NCBI GenBank assembly: GCA_023398495.1 | Contig: JAEWSG010000222.1 | Span: forward strand, 1-25,752 | Reading direction: 5' to 3' | Length of the DNA stretch: 25,752 bases | Origin: Bacillota bacterium | Lineage (GTDB): Bacteria > Bacillota > Clostridia > Acetivibrionales > Acetivibrionaceae | Part shown: one piece after another, positions 9,321-16,503 of the stretch | Position numbering within the stretch: the first letter of the stretch is position 1 | Layout: each line of letters opens with the position of its first letter | Program-made: the position numbers and the translations under genes | The notes under the pieces: generated by a model | The model's database searches: none | Told to the model about the DNA's origin: nothing | The model's input: only the letters and a program-made list of their open reading frames with translations

Positions 9321-10344
9321 ATATTATACCCTCCTGTGGAATATATTTCCCATTATACAGTATTTCCGATATTTTTGCCTTACTTTCGTCATCGAAATAC
9401 ATTAAAAACAGGTCTAGATATATATCCTTTTGATTTGTCCTCAAAAAAGGTGGATTTTTTGCCGACACAAGCAGTTCCTTGTACAGTTTTACGTGAGGCA
9501 CAACCAAATGCTTTCCGTACTTTGATGCCACAGAGTTAAAAATTCCTATGCCTTCAAAATCCAGATCCCCAAAGTAGTATACCTTCTCTATTGGAATGCC
9601 CATTGCCACCTCGTTTATAAAACTGAAACTATTTACAATCTTCTTCCCCTCTCCATAAATGAGCATATCTATATTTATACCGTACAATTCTTTTTCGGGC
9701 TTTCTTTCAAGGTACTTCAAAGCAGAGTAAAAAGTATCCTTGTTTTCAACAACCAGGATATTCAATCTTTCCTTTGGTTGGAAGAGTATATAAAAAAAAG
9801 CCTCCAGGGTTTTGTAGCAGTTCAGATCCTTTATCGAAAAACCCAGGCGTTTGAGCAGAGTTCTCCCTTTCGAAGCCAAAAACTTCTCGTTATTAAATAT
9901 TTCAAAGGATCTCTCATTCATTGTACATCTGAATTTTAAGGACTTGCTTTTAGAACTGTCACCAAGGAATTGAGAAAGCATCAGCACATAATCCCTATCC
10001 TCCCTGTATACCTCCGGGTTTCTAAAGTAGTAGCCCTTGTCCAGTCCAGGGTGTAAAGATTGAATTTCATGCTGCATTTCATCGCTCAGCTTATTTTTAT
10101 CCTTACATAAAATCCGGTATTTATTATATAGATAGGGGTTTCGTCCATTGGTTCCTGAAGCTTTTACAGGTAATAGCTCCTCCTTTTCGCAAAGAGAATC
10201 AATGACACCTGCAAAAGCTTTATATCCACCTTTGACTTCAAAAGTCTCTCCACCGGTATTTTTTTCAACCAAACAAAGTATATCAGCTATATCAAACGTT
10301 TTTTTTGATTGAATTTTTATTGCCTTATTTATGTAATTTTCCAT
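9298..10344 (-). CDS. jetD: Wadjet TOPRIM nuclease subunit JetD
   Basis: A 348-residue protein matching the JetD (DUF2220-type) nuclease that cuts plasmid DNA once the JetABC motor has enclosed it. The N-terminal part (about 1-130) has winged-helix/arm-like character. The C-terminal half is a TOPRIM fold: the conserved Glu lies in LVVENKDTF (E200), a GEGKK segment follows at 231-235, and the acidic metal-binding motif is YYFGDLDFEGIGIF with D260, D262 and E264. These residues are expected to coordinate divalent metal for strand cleavage. In this locus jetD comes first, unlike the jetABCD order of the well-studied type I systems. It begins 26 bp after the stop of the cation exporter gene. Confidence 0.88.
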   Translation of the reverse strand: MENYINKAIKIQSKKTFDIADILCLVEKNTGGETFEVKGGYKAFAGVIDSLCEKEELLPVKASGTNGRNPYLYNKYRILCKDKNKLSDEMQHEIQSLHPGLDKGYYFRNPEVYREDRDYVLMLSQFLGDSSKSKSLKFRCTMNERSFEIFNNEKFLASKGRTLLKRLGFSIKDLNCYKTLEAFFYILFQPKERLNILVVENKDTFYSALKYLERKPEKELYGINIDMLIYGEGKKIVNSFSFINEVAMGIPIEKVYYFGDLDFEGIGIFNSVASKYGKHLVVPHVKLYKELLVSAKNPPFLRTNQKDIYLDLFLMYFDDESKAKISEILYNGKYIPQEGIIFGRKDYL

Positions 10345-10370
10345 CCTACCACCCCATCAAATATTGCTCC

Positions 10371-11288
10371 TCACTCAACCGGGTCCATGTGAATAACCAT
10401 ATCAATCCCGAGTTCCTCTTTTACTTTCAACTCAATTTTATCAATCTCCGAATGAATATCTACAATACTTACATTTTCTGAAACCTCTGCATGTATTGAT
10501 GCTGTTACCCTTCCTGGACCATAATCATGAATTTTCAAATCATGGGCTCCCTTTATATTTTTATTGTCCAACACCAATTTGTTGATCTTCTCAATTATTT
10601 CAGGATCTGGAGAAGCGCCTAAAAGTAAATGAACAGAATCCTTTGCGGTACTAAAACCTGTATATATAATTAAGCCTGAAATAATCAGTCCCATTACTCC
10701 ATCGACAGGAAAATTTACAAATCTCCCAACAATAGTCCCCAGTATTACACCACTTGTTGCATATACGTCATTGAGGCTGTCATAGGCCGTTGCCCTCATA
10801 ACACATGAATTTATTGTTTTTCCGATATACTTGTTGTATAAAAACATCCATACCTTAACTAAAATCGAACTCATAAGAATCATTATTGAAGTCAGTTTGA
10901 ACACTACTTTTTCCGGGTTGACAATTTTACCAAACGAATTACGCAATAGTTCTATTCCCACAGCAAAAATAACAAAGGATACTATCAGTGATGCAATATA
11001 TTCATATCTTCCATGCCCATGGGGATGTTCCTGATCAGGAGGTCTGTTGCTAAGTTTCGCTCCTAAAATTGTAATCACCGAAGTTCCCATATCACTTAGA
11101 TTATTAAAAGCATCTGAGATTACTGCTATACTGTTTATAAACAGTCCAACAGCAAACTTCAGCCCAAATAGAAACAAGTTGCAGATAATACCCAGTATTC
11201 CAGCTAGTACGCCATAAGCTTCCCTTACTTCTTTATCATCTACCTTCTCATGGTTCCTGATAAATTTTCTAATTATAAATTTTATCAC
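10371..11288 (-). CDS. Cation diffusion facilitator (CDF) divalent metal exporter, probable Ni/Co
   Basis: A 305-residue inner-membrane antiporter of the CDF family (CzcD/FieF type), usually exporting divalent metal in exchange for protons. About six TM segments precede a cytoplasmic C-terminal domain (about 222-305). The metal site residues are recognisable: SDAFNNLSD in TM2 (D59, N62, D66), the EHPHGHGRYEY loop (87-97), and AYDSLND in TM5 (D170, D174). The usual His of the TM5 HxxxD pair is Asp, so the first residue of the site differs from zinc-selective members. The start is GTG with GGAGGG 7 nt upstream. The leader carries a NiCo riboswitch, which makes cobalt or nickel the likely substrate. 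jetD follows after 26 bp with no terminator. Confidence 0.9.
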   Translation of the reverse strand: MIKFIIRKFIRNHEKVDDKEVREAYGVLAGILGIICNLFLFGLKFAVGLFINSIAVISDAFNNLSDMGTSVITILGAKLSNRPPDQEHPHGHGRYEYIASLIVSFVIFAVGIELLRNSFGKIVNPEKVVFKLTSIMILMSSILVKVWMFLYNKYIGKTINSCVMRATAYDSLNDVYATSGVILGTIVGRFVNFPVDGVMGLIISGLIIYTGFSTAKDSVHLLLGASPDPEIIEKINKLVLDNKNIKGAHDLKIHDYGPGRVTASIHAEVSENVSIVDIHSEIDKIELKVKEELGIDMVIHMDPVE

Positions 11289-11347
11289 AATAAAGCCCTC
11301 CAGTCATATATTATTATGACAAAAATTCTTGCACAATATTAAGAGTT

Positions 11348-11460
11348 AAAAAAACACGTCTGTGGAATTACTGTCCCACAGATGTGTCTATTTTCATCTG
11401 CTGCCGTATATGGCCCAGCCGCATAAACCAAAATTACAGTTTATCGCCTGATCAGTTTGT
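11348..11460 (-). ncRNA. NiCo (czcD-motif) riboswitch with overlapping terminator
   Basis: Read on the minus strand, the RNA contains in order: ACTGATCAGGC; a helix GATAAAC/GTTTAT; the core GCGGCTGGGCC and CGGCAGCAGATG; a CAGATG/CATCTG stem; and TGGGACAGT closing back on ACTG. These are the elements of the four-way-junction NiCo riboswitch as I remember the structurally solved example. The 3' part of the aptamer also forms a 12-bp terminator stem, ACACATCTGTGG with CCACAGACGTGT (11354-11387, one G-U pair), followed by seven T. The two folds are mutually exclusive, so metal binding should favour the aptamer and let transcription proceed into the CDF exporter gene 60 bp downstream. Motif order, terminator overlap and the downstream exporter all agree. 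Confidence 0.9.
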
Positions 11461-11512
11461 ACTGTAGTTAAAATGCAGTGCAAAGAGATTTTCATAACTA
11501 AATTGTAGAACT

Positions 11513-11541
11513 ATTATATATTCTTATTCTTGATTTGTCAA
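11513..11541 (-). promoter_or_regulatory. Consensus sigma-A promoter of the riboswitch-CDF(-jet) transcript
   Basis: A perfect TTGACA (11536-11541), a 17-bp spacer and a perfect TATAAT (11513-11518). The start point would be near 11506, about 45 nt before the riboswitch aptamer. A fully consensus promoter suits a leader where control is by transcription termination. The remaining sequence to the kinase gene (11542-11679) holds only a small CTTAAAG/CTTTAAG hairpin at about 11612-11630 without a T tract. Confidence 0.85.
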
Positions 11542-11679
11542 AACATGTTAAGTTTTTAACTAAGTTCATGTTTATAAATAAGTTTTTTCAGAGCTTTTTG
11601 AGATTGGTTTTGCTTAAAGAATACTTTAAGTGGTACCTGTTGTTTTAGTGACAAACGATTCCATTGCAAGACCTTGTTT

Positions 11680-13737
11680 TTATTGCAACTCGTACCATAA
11701 TGGAATTTCAACAGTTACCTTAAATAAGTCTCCGTCTGTTTCTATGTTTAGTTTGCCTTTTTGCAAACTAGTCAAACTTTGAGCAATAGACAAACCTAAA
11801 CCTGAACCTTCTGTAGTTCTCGATACATCTCCCCTGATAAACCTTTCTGTAAGATGTTCAACAGGCACTTCGAGCGGTAGAGCCGATATATTCTTCATAG
11901 TCAGCACCCCATGAGTTTCATTTGTTGTTATATTGATATAAACCCTGCTGTTTGCCATAGAATACTTTAAAACATTTGATAGCAAATTTTCTATTATGCG
12001 CCACATATGCTTTCCGTCAGCCTGAATAAAAATATTTTTATCACTGGCATTAGTTCGAATGTCCAAACCGGCTTTTTCAATCTTTTCCCGGTACTCTCCC
12101 GTTGCCTGCATAACCAGTACGTTTAAATCAACCTTTTCGGTATTTACAGGCAAATTTCCACTCGATGCCTTGCTTGCTTCAACCAGGTCCTCAATCAGCA
12201 CTTTAAGCCTTGCAGACTTTTCATCGAGAATGTTTATATACTCAATAGCCTTTTGGTTTTTCACTTCTTCTCTCTTTAGTAAATCAACATAATTTATTAT
12301 TGAAGTCAAGGGTGTCTTTAAATCATGGGATACGTTGGTAATCAGGTCAGTTTTCATCCTTTCCCCCTTTATCGCTTCATCAACGGCCTTTTTCATACCA
12401 CCCTGTATTGTCTGAATATTTTCCGCAAAGGTAGCAAATGCAACTGACATGTTGTTTACATCAAATGAATAATCCATATTGCCATTTGATATAATTTTTG
12501 TTCCTTCAATTATTACAGACAAAGATCTCAGTGCTTTTGCAGTCTGATAAAAGACAAAACCATTTAAAGCAAACAGGAGTATTCCCGTAAATACGGGGGC
12601 AAATCCATTATAGTATCCATTATATGCATAGTATGCAAAATGAAAAACAACTGCGGAAAACACAATATTTATAAGTGTATATGCCAAAAGCAATATAAGT
12701 ATCCACACTTTAAATATCTTTCCGTTAAAGCAAAGTTTGATAAAAGTTTTGCTTTTACTTAAGTTTTTCACTATAAGTAATTTTAGTTTTATAAATACTT
12801 TTATAAACAGTATATTTTTTCTCATGCTTCTAGCCTTTATCTGCCTTGTTATAGACAATAAAAATGATAAACCTATAAAGAAATCAATGCTAAGAATAAT
12901 AAAAACAATAACACCTTTCGAATATTCATCCATATAATACATGTTAACGGTTCCTGCAGCAGCGGCTAATGATATCACAGCAGCAACAAATACCATCATC
13001 GTATGAACATCAATATAGATTCTGTCGATACCTTTTAAAATGATTTCTGACACTCCTGACTTCCGCCCCGCAGCAAAGACAAGGTATGCGAGGAGTATCA
13101 GCATAAGAATTATTGAACCACCCAACAGATATTTTACGTTGTTTGTCAGAATTTTAGCTTTTGTATATAAGACATAATCATCATAAAATCTATCACCTTG
13201 CTTCAGCGGCTCTATAACAGCTGCATATACATCATATGAAGTCTCTGTCAGCATATACCCAATATCATCCGTATACATTATAGAATACCTATAATTAAAT
13301 TGATCCTGACTATAATGGAACATGGATTTCTGCTTTTCAATCACTGATAGTTGATTTTCATTAATCAAGTTTGTAATAACTTCACCCGTTGCTCTATCTT
13401 TGATATAATAAGCAAAGTTAACATATTCGGTAAGCCTGTTCCTTATGGTACTATATCTGCCCAGCATATTTTGAATTTCCGCATCACTTTTACCGGAAGC
13501 TCTAATATTTTCCTCACTTTTAAGCTTCACATAATACTCGACAGTATTATGAATAAGCCGTGAATATTCACTACAAAAGTTACCTGTTTCATAGTAATTT
13601 GCGTTTGAGGCAATGTCCTGATTATATAAAAGATATATGCTGCTTCCATATGCAGTCAATACACATAACCAAGCTAGAATAACTGCAATAACTTTTGTTA
13701 CCATAGAATACTTAATATTTTTCAATTTTGTATCCAA
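11680..13737 (-). CDS. Six-TM sensor histidine kinase
   Basis: A 685-residue membrane kinase. A first TM (about 13-37) and a second (about 204-223) bracket a roughly 165-residue extracytoplasmic sensor region. Four more predicted TMs follow (about 245-265, 275-296, 343-367, 378-398), then a HAMP-like linker. The H-box is NVSHDLKTPLTSI with H471. The ATPase domain has the N-box ENLLSN (N584, N588), an F-box ERFIRGD and the G2 box GSGLGLS (644-650). The typical DxGxG G1 box is replaced by a KNISALPL segment, as in a known clostridial VanS-like subfamily. It overlaps the response regulator stop by 26 bp, if TTG 13737 is used; TTG at codon 5 and ATG at codon 12 are possible alternatives without a better RBS. 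Its signal is unknown. Confidence 0.88.
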   Translation of the reverse strand: MDTKLKNIKYSMVTKVIAVILAWLCVLTAYGSSIYLLYNQDIASNANYYETGNFCSEYSRLIHNTVEYYVKLKSEENIRASGKSDAEIQNMLGRYSTIRNRLTEYVNFAYYIKDRATGEVITNLINENQLSVIEKQKSMFHYSQDQFNYRYSIMYTDDIGYMLTETSYDVYAAVIEPLKQGDRFYDDYVLYTKAKILTNNVKYLLGGSIILMLILLAYLVFAAGRKSGVSEIILKGIDRIYIDVHTMMVFVAAVISLAAAAGTVNMYYMDEYSKGVIVFIILSIDFFIGLSFLLSITRQIKARSMRKNILFIKVFIKLKLLIVKNLSKSKTFIKLCFNGKIFKVWILILLLAYTLINIVFSAVVFHFAYYAYNGYYNGFAPVFTGILLFALNGFVFYQTAKALRSLSVIIEGTKIISNGNMDYSFDVNNMSVAFATFAENIQTIQGGMKKAVDEAIKGERMKTDLITNVSHDLKTPLTSIINYVDLLKREEVKNQKAIEYINILDEKSARLKVLIEDLVEASKASSGNLPVNTEKVDLNVLVMQATGEYREKIEKAGLDIRTNASDKNIFIQADGKHMWRIIENLLSNVLKYSMANSRVYINITTNETHGVLTMKNISALPLEVPVEHLTERFIRGDVSRTTEGSGLGLSIAQSLTSLQKGKLNIETDGDLFKVTVEIPLWYELQ

Positions 13738-14407
13738 TTCCCCACACCACCTTTAAATATTTTGGTTCTTTAGGATTAATCTCCATCTTTTCCCTTATAC
13801 GCCGGATGTGTACGGCAACAGTATTTTCTGAGGAATATAACGGTTCATTCCATACGTTTTCATATATTTGCTCTATGGAAAATACCCTGCCCATGTTTTT
13901 CATAAGGAATAAAACAATGCCGTATTCCGTAGCTGTCAGTTTTACTACTTCTCCATCTAATCTGAGTTCTTTAGCTTCTGTATCCAGTTCCAAACCACCG
14001 GTTTTAATAGCTCCGCTTTTCTCTTCTGAACCTCCAAGCATAGTATACCGTCTCAATTGAGACTTGACTCTAGCCATAAGCTCTAGTGGGTTAAAAGGCT
14101 TTGTCACATAATCATCAGCTCCGAAGTTCAGCCCGATAATTTTATCTGTGTCCTCTGACTTTGCAGATAGTATAATTATAGGGATATTTAGTTCTTCACG
14201 AATTTTGACGGTTGCAGACAAACCATCCATCTCAGGCATCATCACATCCAATAAAATCAGATGAATTTTTTGTTCCATCAGAGCCTTTAGTGCCTGCTTT
14301 CCGGTGTATGCCTTCACAACTTCATAGTTTTCCTGTCTCAAGTACACTTCAAGAGCATCCACAATAGCCCTGTCATCATCACACACCAACACAGTAAATT
14401 TATCCAT
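13712..14407 (-). CDS. OmpR/PhoB-family response regulator
   Basis: From ATG 14407 the product has 231 residues. The receiver domain has D10-D12, phosphoacceptor D54 in LILLDVMMPEMDG, S81 and K103. A winged-helix DNA-binding domain spans about 130-231, with the ending VVWGIGYKIEKY typical of the OmpR family. I chose ATG 14407 by alignment with the family; the upstream GGGGG is a modest RBS. ATG 14434, with an AGGTGAT about 12 nt upstream, would add nine residues, and a TTG at 14479 has no visible RBS. It is the first gene of a two-gene unit with the downstream histidine kinase, which should phosphorylate it. Targets are unknown. Confidence 0.9.
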   Translation of the reverse strand: MDKFTVLVCDDDRAIVDALEVYLRQENYEVVKAYTGKQALKALMEQKIHLILLDVMMPEMDGLSATVKIREELNIPIIILSAKSEDTDKIIGLNFGADDYVTKPFNPLELMARVKSQLRRYTMLGGSEEKSGAIKTGGLELDTEAKELRLDGEVVKLTATEYGIVLFLMKNMGRVFSIEQIYENVWNEPLYSSENTVAVHIRRIREKMEINPKEPKYLKVVWGIGYKIEKY

Positions 14408-14571
14408 AAGAAGAGACCCCCAACGTTTTTCCATAGTAATGTATACATCACCTGCCCTTATAAAAATATTAGCAGGCAAATTTTAAAAAACACGATACAA
14501 AATTATTAAAACTTTCTTAAGATTTAGTATTACAAGAACAAAATCCAACTTAATAATGCCATACAAATGTG

Positions 14572-14600
14572 ATTTTATCAGTTCTTCGAGCTAAGTTCAA
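14572..14600 (-). promoter_or_regulatory. Candidate promoter of the two-component system operon
   Basis: Minus-strand TTGAAC (14595-14600) and TAAAAT (14572-14577) are separated by 17 bp, roughly 165 bp upstream of the regulator start. Other AT-rich combinations closer to the gene exist, so this is tentative. Confidence 0.35.
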
Positions 14601-14670
14601 TTCAAGTATAATTAAACATACGAAATAGTTTTTTATAACAATTGCCACGCGGAGTCGGCAAAATAAAATA

Positions 14671-14702
14671 CGCCAGTTAGAAAGCTTTCATTTCTAACGG
14701 CG
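14671..14702 (-). terminator. Rho-independent terminator of mscL
   Basis: An inverted repeat pairs CGCCGTTAGAAA with TTTCTAACTGGCG (one bulged base) around a short loop, followed on the minus strand by TATTTTATTTTG. It lies about 36 bp after the mscL stop. Confidence 0.75.
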
Positions 14703-14737
14703 CATTTAGTCAAGTTAATAATTTACGAAGTACTACT

Positions 14738-15175
14738 TTATTTTTTCACCTCAGATGTACAATTTGGACACCTTGTAGCGTCAATGTGAATTTCACTATA
14801 GCAATAACCACATTGTTTTGTTTTCTTTGGAGCAGGCACTTCCTTCTTCTTTGTAAAACGGTTTAATTGCCTAACTACTATAAATATAGAAAAAGCAATT
14901 ATAAGGAAGTCAATAATATTGCTTATAAAAACACCATAATTCAAAGTCGCAGCTCCAGCTTCTTTTGCCGCTGCCAAAGTTGTATAGCTACCACTGCCGA
15001 GGTTAATAAACAGATTTTCAAAATCCAATCCTTTAGTAAATATACTGATTACAGGCATTATGATGTCATTAACAAGTGAAGTAACAATTTTCCCAAACGC
15101 AGCACCAATTACAACACCAACTGCAAGGTCCAAAACATTACCCTTCATCGCAAACTCTTTAAATTCCTTTAGCAT
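14738..15175 (-). CDS. mscL: Large-conductance mechanosensitive channel MscL with C-terminal zinc ribbon
   Basis: A 145-residue membrane protein that opens under membrane tension to release solutes during osmotic downshock. The N-terminus LKEFKEFAMKGNVLDLAVG and the glycine-rich TM1 (VGVVIGAAFGKIVTSLVNDI) are standard MscL; a second TM spans about 83-103. After the short RFTKKKE linker it carries a CGYC...CPNC zinc-ribbon module (about residues 121-138) that classical MscL proteins lack. The start at 15175 is set by a GGAGG five nt upstream; that GGAGG lies inside a nominal upstream start at 15187. It has its own promoter and terminator, so it is likely monocistronic. Confidence 0.92.
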   Translation of the reverse strand: MLKEFKEFAMKGNVLDLAVGVVIGAAFGKIVTSLVNDIIMPVISIFTKGLDFENLFINLGSGSYTTLAAAKEAGAATLNYGVFISNIIDFLIIAFSIFIVVRQLNRFTKKKEVPAPKKTKQCGYCYSEIHIDATRCPNCTSEVKK

Positions 15176-15210
15176 AGCATCCTCCATATTTTCATCAAAG
15201 TAATAAGCTT

Positions 15211-15239
15211 ATTTTATATGCTTTACTTAAAAATGTAAA
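15211..15239 (-). promoter_or_regulatory. Promoter of mscL
   Basis: Minus-strand TTTACA (15234-15239), 17-bp spacer, TAAAAT (15211-15216), about 36 bp upstream of the start codon. Confidence 0.55.
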
Positions 15240-15284
15240 GATTAAAACCACCTCACCTCACCTGGTTTGTGTAGAATTTTAATC
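15240..15284 (-). other. Nested inverted repeat between rubrerythrin and mscL
   Basis: An outer perfect 8-bp repeat GATTAAAA/TTTTAATC (15240-15247 and 15277-15284) encloses an inner AAACCA/TGGTTT stem. The loop has three near-tandem AGGTG units (on the minus strand AGGTGAGGTGAGGTGG). On the minus strand it is followed by TTTACATTTTT, which also serves as the mscL -35 region. It may terminate the rubrerythrin transcript or be a regulatory site for mscL; I cannot decide. Confidence 0.4.
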
Positions 15285-15367
15285 CCATAAAAACTAAGTG
15301 AGGCGGTAATAGAATGTGGTATTTAATCAGCAATAATTTAATTCCTGACTATAACTTGATTTAGCTA

Positions 15368-15961
15368 TTAATAAGGTTGAGTATTTAATTCAAAATATGC
15401 TTGAGGGTGGGCACAAGCAGGACATTTATCAGGAGCTTCAGAACCCTCATGGATATAACCACAATTTCCGCATTTCCAGACTACCTTCTCTTCCTTTTTA
15501 AATACTGCACTGTTTTCTACATTGTCAGCTAATTTCTTATACCTTTCCTCGTGGTGTTTTTCAACCGAAGCTATCATTCTGAAAACTACTGCTATTTCAG
15601 GAAAACCTTCTTCATCTGCTACGTCCGCAAAGGCAGGATAAAGATCTGACCACTCTTCGTTTTCACCGGCTGCTGCAGCTTTTAAATTCTCAAGTGTAGT
15701 TCCCTGAGCAACAGGAAAATCTGCTGTTATTTTAACAGTTGTCGGAAGCTCTCCTTGGAATCCTTCCAATAGGAATTTATAAAATCTTTTGGCATGCTCT
15801 TTTTCATTGTCAGCTGTTTCAATAAAAATATTCTTAATTTGTTTGTAGCCTTCTTTATCTGCTACAGAAGAATAGAATGTGTAACGATTACGTGCTTGTG
15901 ATTCACCTGCGAATGCCTTTAATAGATTTTCTGCTGTTCTTGTACCTTTTAAACTCTTCAT
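15368..15961 (-). CDS. rbr: Rubrerythrin
   Basis: A 197-residue cytoplasmic peroxidase that reduces hydrogen peroxide in anaerobes using rubredoxin/NADH electrons. The ferritin-like four-helix domain (about 1-145) shows the diiron ligand pattern: E20, E53 with H56 (ExxH), glutamates near 100-103, and E134 with H137. The C-terminal rubredoxin-like domain carries C164-xx-C167 and C180-xx-C183 for its iron site. ATG 15961 is six nt after AGGAGG, so the upstream in-frame TTG is rejected. An extended -10 box, TGTTACAAT, lies on the minus strand at about 15999-16007, about 40 bp upstream. I see no clear PerR box. The gene appears monocistronic. Confidence 0.95.
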   Translation of the reverse strand: MKSLKGTRTAENLLKAFAGESQARNRYTFYSSVADKEGYKQIKNIFIETADNEKEHAKRFYKFLLEGFQGELPTTVKITADFPVAQGTTLENLKAAAAGENEEWSDLYPAFADVADEEGFPEIAVVFRMIASVEKHHEERYKKLADNVENSAVFKKEEKVVWKCGNCGYIHEGSEAPDKCPACAHPQAYFELNTQPY

Positions 15962-16111
15962 AAACAACCTCCTATAGTCAACTTGATTTAATATAAGTAT
16001 TGTAACACAAAAAATATCACCCTTAAGGTAAATAATCTTTAGCTTTCATTACCGTGTCTTTTTAATAATACCACTAAAAGTTTTGATTAAACAAAATATT
16101 AAAACAAAAAA

Positions 16112-16134
16112 GACACTAGCAATTAAGCTAATGT
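16112..16134 (-). terminator. Rho-independent terminator of the cold-shock gene
   Basis: GACATTAGC pairs with GCTAGTGTC (one mismatch) and is followed on the minus strand by TTTTTTGTTTT, 18 bp after the csp stop. The plus-strand side is also T-rich. Confidence 0.75.
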
Positions 16135-16151
16135 CATTTTTCTTTTAGGTG

Positions 16152-16352
16152 TTAGCAAGGAATAACGTTCTTTGCCTGCAGGCCACGCTGACCATTTTCA
16201 ACTTCAAACTGAACTTTTTGACCTTCGTTAAGAGATTTATAACCATCAACATTTATAGCTGAAAAGTGAACAAATACATCTTCACCGTCTTCTCTTTCAA
16301 TAAATCCAAAACCTTTACCAGCATTGAACCATTTCACTGTACCATTTAACAT
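16152..16352 (-). CDS. Cold-shock domain protein (CspA/CspB family)
   Basis: A 66-residue single-stranded nucleic-acid-binding OB-fold protein acting as an RNA chaperone. Both RNA-binding motifs are present: GKGFGFI (RNP1) and VFVHF (RNP2), and the length is that of standard Csp proteins. The family start MLNGTVKWFN and an AAGGAGG 8 nt upstream fix the start at ATG 16352 rather than an in-frame GTG at 16361. It is flanked by its own promoter and terminator. A leader of about 55 nt follows the promoter; I see no clear cold-shock thermosensor fold in it. Confidence 0.95.
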   Translation of the reverse strand: MLNGTVKWFNAGKGFGFIEREDGEDVFVHFSAINVDGYKSLNEGQKVQFEVENGQRGLQAKNVIPC

Positions 16353-16411
16353 TATCTCCACCTCCTTCAGGGTGTATAAATTCGCCCATTCAGAGCTTTC
16401 AACACATAATT

Positions 16412-16440
16412 ATTTAATCATACTTTCTGTTTCGTGTCAA
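16412..16440 (-). promoter_or_regulatory. Promoter of the cold-shock gene
   Basis: A perfect TTGACA (16435-16440), a 17-bp spacer and TTAAAT (16412-16417) on the minus strand, about 60 bp upstream of the start codon. Confidence 0.6.
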
Positions 16441-16503
16441 GTTTAATATTTCCAAATATGAAGTATTTATTACTTTTCATCAAAATTTCATTTCAGATAT
16501 CTC

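Noticed and set aside
11361..11460. Small protein reading through the riboswitch region on the minus strand
   Set aside because: An open stretch exists, but it has no start with RBS, and the bases are fully explained by aptamer and terminator pairing.
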